The translations under genes and the position numbers were made by a program. Below are positions 1 through 6,233 of a stretch of 8,934 bases of DNA, piece after piece. Position 1 is the stretch's first letter; every line of letters begins with the position of its first letter. The notes below the pieces were generated by a model. That model was given only the letters and a program-made list of their open reading frames with translations, did no database searches and was not told the origin of the DNA. The stretch is from JAWXCM01 sp034408745 (GTDB taxonomy: Bacteria > Acidobacteriota > Terriglobia > Bryobacterales > Bryobacteraceae), in contig JAWXCM010000377.1 of assembly GCA_034408745.1 (NCBI GenBank), forward strand, positions 1 to 8,934. The letters are read 5' to 3'.

Positions 1-1
1 A

Positions 2-100
2 CAAACGCCCCTGACCCGGCAAACCGAGACCAAAGGGAACGCACAGCGCACACCGGAAGCGAACCACCCAATCCCCGAGAACCAACAAAACGAGTCCTGA
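2..100 (+). CDS. Possible 3' end of an upstream gene (partial)
   Basis: From base 2 this frame stays open for 32 codons and ends in TGA at 98-100, one base before the ATG of the next gene. About 70% of its third positions are G or C, better than the other open frame here, which would end in TGA at 103-105. The predicted tail is hydrophilic (Gln, Thr, Asn, Pro, Glu) with no recognisable motif. The tight spacing to the next start would fit an operon. The stretch is too short to prove coding, and it could equally be a leader region. No product can be assigned. Confidence 0.3.
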   Translation, partial: QTPLTRQTETKGNAQRTPEANHPIPENQQNES

Positions 101-101
101 C

Positions 102-542
102 ATGAATCAAGACAGCCCGGAAGTACCCTTTTGCCGACCCGCCCGCAAGCCCCGCTACCTCACCCGGGAGAACTGCGCCCAGCAATCACCGGAACTCCCC
201 ATCGCCCCCATCCTCTGGTCAGCAAAGGTGCACTCCCTGATCCGCCAAACCGCCCCGAAACCCTCAAAAGAAGCCACCATCAACAAACCGAAAAAGGAAT
301 CCTGGCGCTCCACCCCGTCGCTTCCCGGAGGAACCCCGAAAGAGCCAAAGCCAAGCCGCCCGTCGGCGGAATTTCCTGACCTCCGCCCAACACGCGACCG
401 CATTCTCTTCCCATGGGAAGCCGAACTCACCGACATCGAATGGGCCGTGATCAACTTCCTGCAAAAGAAACACCCCGATGTCTTCGAAGAGCTTGTGAAG
501 GTCGCCCTCGACCACAGCGGCCTCATCGGAGATCCCAAATGA
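102..542 (+). CDS. Small Pro/Lys-rich hypothetical protein
   Basis: I do not recognise this 146-residue protein. Residues 1-95 are rich in Pro, Lys, Arg and Ser and look disordered. The last 45-50 residues look folded: a stretch around FPWEAELTDIEWAVINFL, followed by amphipathic helix-like sequence containing EELVKVALDHSG. There is no signal peptide or membrane segment, so it is probably cytoplasmic. Coding is supported by strongly C/G-biased third positions throughout and by the 3' ATGA overlap (539-542) with the following gene, which implies translational coupling. The start has only a weak GAG at 92-94 as a Shine-Dalgarno, but no other ATG, GTG or TTG lies between it and the upstream in-frame stop at 12-14. 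Function is unknown. The coupling to an exported FG-GAP protein may simply reflect compact gene packing. Confidence 0.72.
   Translation: MNQDSPEVPFCRPARKPRYLTRENCAQQSPELPIAPILWSAKVHSLIRQTAPKPSKEATINKPKKESWRSTPSLPGGTPKEPKPSRPSAEFPDLRPTRDRILFPWEAELTDIEWAVINFLQKKHPDVFEELVKVALDHSGLIGDPK
528..531 (+). promoter_or_regulatory. Shine-Dalgarno deciding the FG-GAP gene start
   Basis: GGAG lies seven bases before the ATG at 539, inside the end of the preceding gene. The other candidate start at 602 has no comparable purine-rich sequence in front of it. This favours 539 even though the signal-peptide-like segment begins at the second Met. Confidence 0.55.
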
Positions 543-2458
543 ACATTCGACCGCCCGTGCACTCAGCAGCCACAGGCCCGAATCCGATATCGTGGTTCCA
601 GATGAAGGCACGGCGAAGCGTCCTCCCCCTGACCCTGATCGTGGCGGCAACCACCGCCCTCGCCTGGCAGGACCAGCCGTGGACCCGCCACACCATCGAC
701 AAATCCTCCACGGGAGCCGACGGAACCCGCCTCCTCGACGTCAACGGCGACGGCTTCCCCGACATCGCCACCGGGTGGGAAGAGGGCGGCAAAATCCGCG
801 TCTACCTCAACCCAGGACCGTCGAAAGCAAAGGGTGAGTGGGCCGCCGTCACCGTCGGCAACACCGAATCGCCCGAAGACGCCGTGTTCGTCGACCTCGA
901 CGGCGATGGAGCCATCGACGTCCTCAGCGCTTGCGAAGGCAAGAACCAGACCCTGTACGTCCACTGGGCCCCAAAGGACAAAACGCAGTACCTCACCGAA
1001 AGCGCGTGGAAAATGGAAGCCCTGCCGCAGTCCCGCGGAATGATGCAGTGGATGTTCACCCTCCCCATGCAGATCGACGGCAAAAATGGAATCGACTTCT
1101 TTGCCGCAGGTAAAAACAAGGGAGGGAAACTCGGCTGGTGGGAAGCCCCCGCCAACGCCCGCGACCTCGCAGCATGGAAGTGGCATCCCCTCCGCGATGT
1201 CGGCTGGGTCATGTCCCTCATTGCCGCCGATATGGATGGCGACGGCGATCAGGATCTCCTCTTTAACGACCGTTACGGCGACCGCGCCGGCGTCTACTGG
1301 CTCGAAAATGGAGCCGACTGGAAGGAACACCTCGTCGGCGGTGCCGATCGCGAGACTCGCTTCATCACCACAGGCGACCTCGACAGCGATGGCAAAATCG
1401 ACATCGTAGCCGCCGCCAAAGGACACGAGTTGCTCTGGATGCGTCGACTTTCGGCTGACGGAAACCAGTGGCGCACCACCCCCATCCCCACGCCCGGCTC
1501 CGCAGGCGAGCCCAAATCCGTCGGCATCGGCGACATCAACCGCGACGGCAAACCCGACCTTGTGTTCAGTGCCGAAGGAGCAGTCGGCGACCTCCGCGGA
1601 ACCATGTGGCTGGCCGCCCCCGACTGGCGTCCCCACGACATCAGCGGAGCCCCCGGCCTCAAATACGACCTCGTCGTCCTCCTCGACATGGACGGTGATG
1701 GCGATCTCGACATCCTCTCCAGTGAGGAGCGCGACCAGCTCGGCGTCTTCTGGTACGAAAACCCCGGCACCGGAGCCTCCGGCCCGCCCCTCGACCTGGC
1801 TCGCAAAATGACCCAGCGCGAAACCGCCAGCGAGGCCGAACGGGCCAACTACACCTATCGCCAGACCGTCAACCTCAACGAATACAGTGAACGCAATCGC
1901 CCAGGCGGCGAGTACCGCGAAGTCCGCGAGATCATCTTCTCTCCCTCAGGCGAACGCACGGAACGCATGACCTCTTCATCGAACACGCTCAAACGGCTGC
2001 AGATGACTCCCGAGGATTTCGCCGACATCCGCGACATCCAGCCCATGATGCTCACTGAGGACCGCATGCACCTCTACCAGTTCGTCTACAAAGGAGAGGA
2101 GACCATCGACGGCGTCGCCTGCTGGGTCATGCAGGTTCGGCCCCGCCAGATCCTCTACGGCATGCGCCTCTTTGAGGGCTCCGTCTGGGTCGACCGCCGC
2201 GATTACTCCATCCTCCGCTCGGAAGGCCGGGCCGTACCGCAGGTGCGCAGCAACAAACCCGGCAAGGAAAATCTGTTCCCCTACTTCACCACCGTCAGGG
2301 AAAAGGTAGGCCAGTTCTGGTTCCCCGTCCTGACCGAAGGGGCCGATACCCTCGACTTCAGCACCGGTCCGGTGCGCATGAAACTGAGCATCCGCTACCG
2401 CGACTACAAACGGTTTGGCGCCGAGTCCACCATTCGGCCCACCGAGCCGGAAAAGTAG
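539..2458 (+). CDS. Exported FG-GAP/VCBS repeat protein fused to a LolA-like C-terminal domain
   Basis: This is a predicted exported protein of 639 residues. A basic-hydrophobic signal segment begins at the internal Met22 (MKARRSVLPLTLIVAATTALA), so 602 is the alternative start; 539 has the Shine-Dalgarno and the ATGA coupling. Residues ~60-400 form six FG-GAP/VCBS repeats, each with a DxDxDGxxD-type calcium loop: D67-D75, D119-D127, D231-D239, D280-D288, D332-D340 and D383-D391. Such repeats build calcium-stabilised beta-propellers. From about residue 420 the sequence changes to a LolA/RseB-like periplasmic domain (NYTYRQ near its start, then EVREIIFSPSGERTERM, VRPRQILYGMRLFEG, and RYRDYKRFGAEST near the end). 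I know this as a stand-alone secreted family in Acidobacteriota. There is no lipobox, so the product is probably soluble in the periplasm or released. The specific role is unknown; binding or scaffolding through the propeller is inference. No frameshift is visible at the junction. Confidence 0.9.
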   Translation: MNIRPPVHSAATGPNPISWFQMKARRSVLPLTLIVAATTALAWQDQPWTRHTIDKSSTGADGTRLLDVNGDGFPDIATGWEEGGKIRVYLNPGPSKAKGEWAAVTVGNTESPEDAVFVDLDGDGAIDVLSACEGKNQTLYVHWAPKDKTQYLTESAWKMEALPQSRGMMQWMFTLPMQIDGKNGIDFFAAGKNKGGKLGWWEAPANARDLAAWKWHPLRDVGWVMSLIAADMDGDGDQDLLFNDRYGDRAGVYWLENGADWKEHLVGGADRETRFITTGDLDSDGKIDIVAAAKGHELLWMRRLSADGNQWRTTPIPTPGSAGEPKSVGIGDINRDGKPDLVFSAEGAVGDLRGTMWLAAPDWRPHDISGAPGLKYDLVVLLDMDGDGDLDILSSEERDQLGVFWYENPGTGASGPPLDLARKMTQRETASEAERANYTYRQTVNLNEYSERNRPGGEYREVREIIFSPSGERTERMTSSSNTLKRLQMTPEDFADIRDIQPMMLTEDRMHLYQFVYKGEETIDGVACWVMQVRPRQILYGMRLFEGSVWVDRRDYSILRSEGRAVPQVRSNKPGKENLFPYFTTVREKVGQFWFPVLTEGADTLDFSTGPVRMKLSIRYRDYKRFGAESTIRPTEPEK

Positions 2459-2461
2459 CAT

Positions 2462-2487
2462 TGTAACCATCGCCTTCGCATTCCGTA
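2462..2487 (+). promoter_or_regulatory. Candidate ECF-type promoter of the sigma/anti-sigma operon
   Basis: TGTAAC at 2462-2467 is followed after 16 bases by CGTA at 2484-2487. This matches the general ECF sigma promoter layout, an AAC-containing -35 and a CGT-type -10 about 16 bases apart, as in the Bacillus SigW and SigX promoters. It sits in the 48-bp gap directly before the ECF sigma gene, where autoregulated promoters are usually found. Transcription would start around 2493-2497, leaving a short leader. The call is by inspection only. The preceding gene is on the same strand and ends three bases upstream, so read-through is also possible. Confidence 0.5.
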
Positions 2488-2506
2488 ATCCCATGCAGAA
2501 GCGCCA

Positions 2507-3118
2507 GTGGGGACAGCAACTTTGAGCATCGAACACGCCGGGCACTCCGGCGCGGCAACCGCGGGATTCGCTGCCGATGAGGCAATCATGCTGCGGGTGC
2601 GGGCGGGCGAAACCGGTCTTCTGGCCGAGTTGTTTGAACGCCACAATCGTCCGGTTTTCGGCTTTTTCTACCGCATGACCAGCAGCCGGGAGCTGAGTGA
2701 GGACCTGGTTCAGGATGTGTTTCTCCGCATCCTGCGCTACCGCGACACGTACCAGCCGCGGACCTCGTTCGCCGCCTGGATGTACGGCATCGCCCGCAAC
2801 GCGATGATCGATCAAATGCGGAAACGCCGGCCGGAGTCGTCCCTCGACGACGCCATGGCTGAGGTTCCAACGCGAGACGAACCGGCAGACGAGCGGATGC
2901 GAGCCCGTCAGGAATCGGAAATCCTGCAGCGGGCCCTGTCATCCCTGCCTGCCGACAAGCGCGAAGTTTTGATTCTGGCCCGTTACCAGGATCTGCGGTA
3001 TGAAGAAATCGGACGCATCCTCGGGTGCGAGCCTAATGCGGTAAAACAGCGCGTTTTCCGGGCCGTTAAGGCACTGGGCGACCGCTACACGGAATTGTCG
3101 GGGAGGGTGGCGCAATGA
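2507..3118 (+). CDS. ECF-family RNA polymerase sigma factor (RpoE-like)
   Basis: This alternative sigma factor would direct RNA polymerase to a small regulon and is probably held inactive by the anti-sigma factor encoded next. It is 203 residues long, typical for ECF factors, and has the two expected domains and no sigma-3 domain. Region 2 spans ~38-107, with SEDLVQDVFLRI for core binding and the -10-recognising segment FAAWMYGIARNAMIDQMRKR. Region 4 spans ~139-190, with a helix-turn-helix (YEEIGRILGCEPNAVKQRV) for -35 recognition. The N-terminal ~25 residues are Ala/Gly-rich and poorly structured. The start is uncertain. GTG 2507 is used here, but TTG 2522 has GGGGA (2509-2513) eight bases upstream and would fit the short leader from the predicted promoter better. 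The stop overlaps the next ATG as ATGA. Confidence 0.96.
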   Translation: MGTATLSIEHAGHSGAATAGFAADEAIMLRVRAGETGLLAELFERHNRPVFGFFYRMTSSRELSEDLVQDVFLRILRYRDTYQPRTSFAAWMYGIARNAMIDQMRKRRPESSLDDAMAEVPTRDEPADERMRARQESEILQRALSSLPADKREVLILARYQDLRYEEIGRILGCEPNAVKQRVFRAVKALGDRYTELSGRVAQ

Positions 3119-3909
3119 CCTGCGAAGAGTCGAGGCTGTTGATCGCCGAAGAGCTTTTCGGAGCTCGTTCGGCCAATGAAGAACTGGAGAAACACCTGGC
3201 ATCCTGCGAGGCATGCCGGACGGAAGCCGAACCCGTTCGAAAAGTATGGCGGCAAATGGCGTCGCTCCCAGAGCCCGAGCCCCGCCCCGGCATGGCAACG
3301 CGCTTCTATGCGGCACTCGACGCATATCAGCAGGCACAGTCGGAAAAAGCGAGCCGCGGCTTCTGGGCCTGGTGGCCGTCAAAGCCGGTCTGGCAGTTCG
3401 CTGTCAGCATGGGCTGCCTCGCCGTCGGACTCCTGTGCGGTACGTTCTTCTTCCCCCGCATAACGGCTCCGGCAAGCTCCGGTGAGATCGCACAACTTCG
3501 AAAGGAAATGTCGGGCATGCGGCAGTTGGTGACTTTATCCCTCTTGCAGCAGCAGTCTGCTTCTGAGCGGCTGCGTGGCGTCACGTGGAGTTACAGAGCG
3601 GAATCGAATGATGTGGAAGTGCTGGGTGCACTCCTCCAGACCATCGGCTCCGATACCAATGTCGGCGTGAGGCTCGCAGCGGTCGACGCGCTGCGAAATT
3701 TTGGGAACAGTCCGGTGGCACGCAGGGGTTTGCGCAACGGGCTCGCCCGGCAGGAATCGCCACTGGTTCAGATATCCATCATCGATGCATTGACTGAGAT
3801 GCGGGACAACGAAGCAATCCCGGCAATGCAGGCAGTGCTCCAGATGCCCGGCCTCGACGCCAACGTGCATCAGAGGATCAAAGAGGCGCTGGAGAACCTG
3901 AAGAAATAG
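3115..3909 (+). CDS. Membrane zinc-finger anti-sigma factor with C-terminal HEAT repeats
   Basis: This is the probable cognate inhibitor of the ECF sigma factor. The 264-residue protein starts with a zf-HC2/ZAS-type motif, C3-x23-H27-x3-C31-x2-C34, which in this family binds zinc and packs against the sigma factor. An acidic/Pro linker (~50-60) and a helical stretch lead to one transmembrane helix at ~95-113. A likely coiled coil follows at ~123-153. The C-terminal ~100 residues are HEAT-like repeats; recurring units such as NVGVRLAAVDAL, LVQISIIDAL and NVHQRIKEAL mark the helices. With the N-terminus inside, the HEAT domain would be periplasmic and is the natural candidate sensor, in place of the catalytic or beta-rich sensors of RseA/RsiW-type proteins. 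The start is secure: GGAGG at 3102-3106, eight bases before ATG, and ATGA overlap with the sigma gene. Confidence 0.93.
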   Translation: MTCEESRLLIAEELFGARSANEELEKHLASCEACRTEAEPVRKVWRQMASLPEPEPRPGMATRFYAALDAYQQAQSEKASRGFWAWWPSKPVWQFAVSMGCLAVGLLCGTFFFPRITAPASSGEIAQLRKEMSGMRQLVTLSLLQQQSASERLRGVTWSYRAESNDVEVLGALLQTIGSDTNVGVRLAAVDALRNFGNSPVARRGLRNGLARQESPLVQISIIDALTEMRDNEAIPAMQAVLQMPGLDANVHQRIKEALENLKK

Positions 3910-3914
3910 CACTC

Positions 3915-3920
3915 GGAGGA
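3915..3920 (+). promoter_or_regulatory. Strong Shine-Dalgarno for the first DUF4097 gene
   Basis: GGAGGA lies four bases before the ATG at 3925, in a 15-bp gap after the anti-sigma stop. It is one of the strongest ribosome sites in the window. It suggests the DUF4097 gene is translated independently, and perhaps more strongly, than the coupled regulator genes before it. Confidence 0.75.
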
Positions 3921-3924
3921 AGAT

Positions 3925-4668
3925 ATGAGGCTTTCAAAATTCGGCGCACTGGCGCTGGCAGGGCAGGTGTGTCTGCTCGCCGCGTCTTACGACAATACGC
4001 AACAGAAATCATTCCCACTCAGCGGTTCGGGCGAACGCAGGCTGAGCGTGGAAAACATACAGGGCAACATTCGCGTCGTCGCCGACAGCGGCAGCGAGGT
4101 GCGCATCACGGCGAAAGAACATTACACCGCGGATACCGAATCGGCGCTCTCGCGGGCTCGCACCGATGTGCGACTCGAAATGGTGCAGACGGGCAACGTG
4201 GTCAAGGTCAGTCTCGAAGGACCGTTCCGCGACCGCGACCGTAACTCCTGGCGTCAGCGCCGCGATGAGGACGATCGGTACAACTTCCGGCACGACTTCG
4301 AAGTCTCCGTGCCCCGAGACATCGCGGGATTCGGCCGGATCAAGACAGTCAACGGCGGCGTCAAGGCCAGCTTCCGCGAAAACCCGGCCAAACCGGTGCT
4401 GTTTGAGACCATCAATGGCGAACTCGACGCAACGTTCCAGCCCGGCCTGAATGCTGACGTGAAACTCTCCACCATGCACGGCGACGTCTTCACCGACTTC
4501 GACGTGCAAACGATGGCCATGCCCGTGTCCATGGAAACCAAAGACGGCGGAAAACGAATTCGGATCGACCGCGACCGCGGCATCAAGGTAGGCAACGGTG
4601 GTATCGAGCACTCATTCAAAACTCTGAACGGTTCTATTAAGATTCGAAAGAGCGGGAATTCCAAATGA
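3925..4668 (+). CDS. Exported DUF4097-family beta-solenoid protein, copy 1
   Basis: The 247-residue protein begins with a signal peptide (MRLSKFGALALAGQVCLLAAS, cleavage likely near residue 21; the Cys16 context is not a proper lipobox). The rest is beta-rich with recurring T-x-NG/HG turns: TVNGGVKASF, TINGELDATF, TMHGDVFTDF and TLNGSIKIRK. This is the pattern of DUF4097 (putative adhesin) proteins, which are predicted to form a right-handed beta-solenoid. A charged Arg/Asp insert (FRDRDRNSWRQRRDEDDRY) interrupts the body at about residues 94-112. DUF4097 proteins have no settled biochemical function. Their location behind a sigma/anti-sigma pair makes an envelope-stress output, or a ligand or partner of the anti-sigma factor, the most economical guess. 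The stop overlaps the next start as ATGA. Confidence 0.88.
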   Translation: MRLSKFGALALAGQVCLLAASYDNTQQKSFPLSGSGERRLSVENIQGNIRVVADSGSEVRITAKEHYTADTESALSRARTDVRLEMVQTGNVVKVSLEGPFRDRDRNSWRQRRDEDDRYNFRHDFEVSVPRDIAGFGRIKTVNGGVKASFRENPAKPVLFETINGELDATFQPGLNADVKLSTMHGDVFTDFDVQTMAMPVSMETKDGGKRIRIDRDRGIKVGNGGIEHSFKTLNGSIKIRKSGNSK

Positions 4669-5468
4669 AATACTTGTTGAGCTTTGTCCTGGCGGCAACC
4701 GCGGTGCTGTCGGCCCAGGAGACGGACCGCGTTACGGTCCCTCTGAGTAATCCTTCCCGCCCGGCCACCGTGCGTGTCGACCTGATGAACGGGAACATCG
4801 ACGTCAAGGCCCACAACGGGAAAGACGTCGTAGTGGAGATGTCCGGAGGCGGAAGCAACTCGCGCCGCTCCTCACGCCGGCCGGCGGAAGTCGACGGGCT
4901 GAAGCGCGTCGATGTGTTCAGCACCGGCCTCGATGTCGAAGAGCGGGAAAATGTCATCCAGATCGGCACCGGACCGCGCTCTCAAAACACCAGCGTCACA
5001 GTACTGGTTCCGCAAAGTACATCGCTCAAGCTCAAGACCATGACCGGCAAAGTCAGCGTGGACGGCGTGAAGGGCGAGGTAGAGGCCAACAGCATGAACG
5101 GAGCCGTGTCCATCACCAACGTCGAAGGCTCGGTAGTCGCTCATTCGCTGAACGGCAAAGTAATCGTCAGCCTCGCCAAAATCGATGGCAACAAGGCAAT
5201 GTCCTTCAGCACCATGAATGGCGATATCGACGTAACCATGCCCGGCGACACTAAAGCCAACGTGAGACTGAAGAATGATCACGGCGAAGTCTGGACCGAC
5301 TTCGAAATGAAGCTACAGACCACCCCCAAAGTAGAATCCGGAAGGGAGTCCGACGGCCGCTACCGCGTAAAGTTCGAGCGCACCGTAACCGGCACCATCA
5401 ACGGCGGCGGCCCCGACATGTCGTTCACCACAATGAACGGCCAGATCCGCCTGCGCAAAGCAAAATAG
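4665..5468 (+). CDS. Exported DUF4097-family beta-solenoid protein, copy 2
   Basis: This is a second DUF4097 protein, 267 residues, with a clean signal peptide (MKYLLSFVLAATAVLSA, cleavage near residue 17). It shows more regular turns than copy 1: LMNGNIDVKA, TMTGKVSVDG, SMNGAVSITN, SLNGKVIVSL, TMNGDIDVTM and TMNGQIRLRK, spaced roughly 20-25 residues apart in the centre, as expected for solenoid coils. Both copies share HGxVxTDF near the C-terminus and end in a TxNGxIxxRK block, so they are diverged tandem paralogues. A Ser/Arg-rich insert (NSRRSSRRPAE) lies near residues 65-75. The start is supported by GGGA at 4654-4657, seven bases upstream, and by the ATGA overlap with copy 1. It is the last gene of the operon. 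No clear terminator follows. Confidence 0.9.
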   Translation: MKYLLSFVLAATAVLSAQETDRVTVPLSNPSRPATVRVDLMNGNIDVKAHNGKDVVVEMSGGGSNSRRSSRRPAEVDGLKRVDVFSTGLDVEERENVIQIGTGPRSQNTSVTVLVPQSTSLKLKTMTGKVSVDGVKGEVEANSMNGAVSITNVEGSVVAHSLNGKVIVSLAKIDGNKAMSFSTMNGDIDVTMPGDTKANVRLKNDHGEVWTDFEMKLQTTPKVESGRESDGRYRVKFERTVTGTINGGGPDMSFTTMNGQIRLRKAK

Positions 5469-5528
5469 GAAGCAGAAAATCCTGCCCGTCAAGAAGTAGA
5501 AATGCTTGCTGCCCCCCTTTTGTCGTGC
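5469..5528. other. Convergent intergenic gap without a clear terminator
   Basis: Sixty bases separate the stop of the second DUF4097 gene from the stop of the TPR gene coming from the other strand. A four-base stem (GCAG/CTGC at 5472-5485, six-base loop) is the only inverted repeat I can see, and no T-run follows it on either strand. Termination is probably factor-dependent, or the transcripts overlap. Confidence 0.4.
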
Positions 5529-6233
5529 CTATTTTCGGGCTCTCACCTTTTGTAGTAGTTGGGCGCCCTGCTGAGTGGGGGCCAGTTCGAGGGATTTTGT
5601 GAGGTGTTGCTCGGCCTTGTCGAGGTGGTTTAGCTGCATTGCCACACGGCCCAGTTCCAGGTGGCCTCTGGCGGAATCGGGTCTCGCGGCGCAAAGGTCT
5701 TGAAGCACCGTGGCGGCCTCGTCGAGGCGAGCTTCCCTGAACAGGAAGGAGCCGTAGTGGACTCGCGGGTCGTCGGACGGGGGCGACTGGCCCTTGTGGA
5801 GTTTGATGGCCTGGAGAAAGCTCTTTTCCGCAATTTGGGGGTGGCCCAGCGCCTGTTCGGCCTGTGCGATCCCCAGCCAGACTCGCCACGGGCGTGGGTC
5901 GGTTGCGAGGATCTTCCGCAGGATCTCGAGCGACGGCTCATAGCGGTCGAGAGCATAAAGGTTGCGGGCGTGGAAGTAGCAGGCGTCGGGGAGTGCGGGG
6001 GCTAAGGCGCAGGCTTTTGCGAAGGGCGGGTCGGCTTCGGTGTACCTCTTCTGCATGGCGTAGCTGACGCCGAGAGCCTTCTGGTACTGCGGGTTGTGAG
6101 GCGCGGCCTCGACGGCGGCGCGGAGAGGCTCGACGGCCTGGTCTGGTCGACCCTGCTCGATTAGCGCGACACCGCGGCTGTAGTCCGCGGCACCGGGATC
6201 GAGAAGCAGAGCGAACAGAAGAGCGGCGGTCAT
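5529..6233 (-). CDS. Six-repeat TPR protein, probably exported
   Basis: The 234-residue protein starts with a short hydrophobic stretch (MTAALLFALLLDPGAA) that may serve as a signal peptide. Six tetratricopeptide repeats follow, at about 16-47, 48-81, 82-114, 115-149, 150-187 and 188-221. They show the usual small and aromatic positions and closing Pro, for example RPDQAVEPLRAAVEAAP and HLDKAEQHLTKSLELAP. Such an array forms a superhelical scaffold for protein binding and has no catalytic role. The start overlaps the stop of the upstream LamG gene as ATGA (6233-6230), with no Shine-Dalgarno in front, so translation is probably coupled and the two products may act together. The partner is unknown. 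Confidence 0.93.
   Translation of the reverse strand: MTAALLFALLLDPGAADYSRGVALIEQGRPDQAVEPLRAAVEAAPHNPQYQKALGVSYAMQKRYTEADPPFAKACALAPALPDACYFHARNLYALDRYEPSLEILRKILATDPRPWRVWLGIAQAEQALGHPQIAEKSFLQAIKLHKGQSPPSDDPRVHYGSFLFREARLDEAATVLQDLCAARPDSARGHLELGRVAMQLNHLDKAEQHLTKSLELAPTQQGAQLLQKVRARK

Noticed and set aside
563..1636. A long (357-codon) open frame on the minus strand opposite the FG-GAP repeats
   Set aside because: It mirrors the GC-rich DGDG repeat codons, gives a Val/Ala/Asp/Gly-rich product without any fold signature, and lies wholly inside a well-supported gene.
1976..2815. A 279-codon minus-strand frame spanning the FG-GAP end and the sigma gene start
   Set aside because: It crosses the gap with the candidate promoter and covers two real genes. 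Its product has no recognisable motif and is typical of antisense frames in GC-rich DNA.
4009..4611. A 200-codon minus-strand frame opposite DUF4097 copy 1
   Set aside because: It is His/Val/Ala-rich and without domain features, a shadow of the strongly supported plus-strand gene.
5472..5485. A GCAG/CTGC inverted repeat as a terminator for the DUF4097 operon
   Set aside because: The stem is only four base pairs and no T-run follows on either strand.
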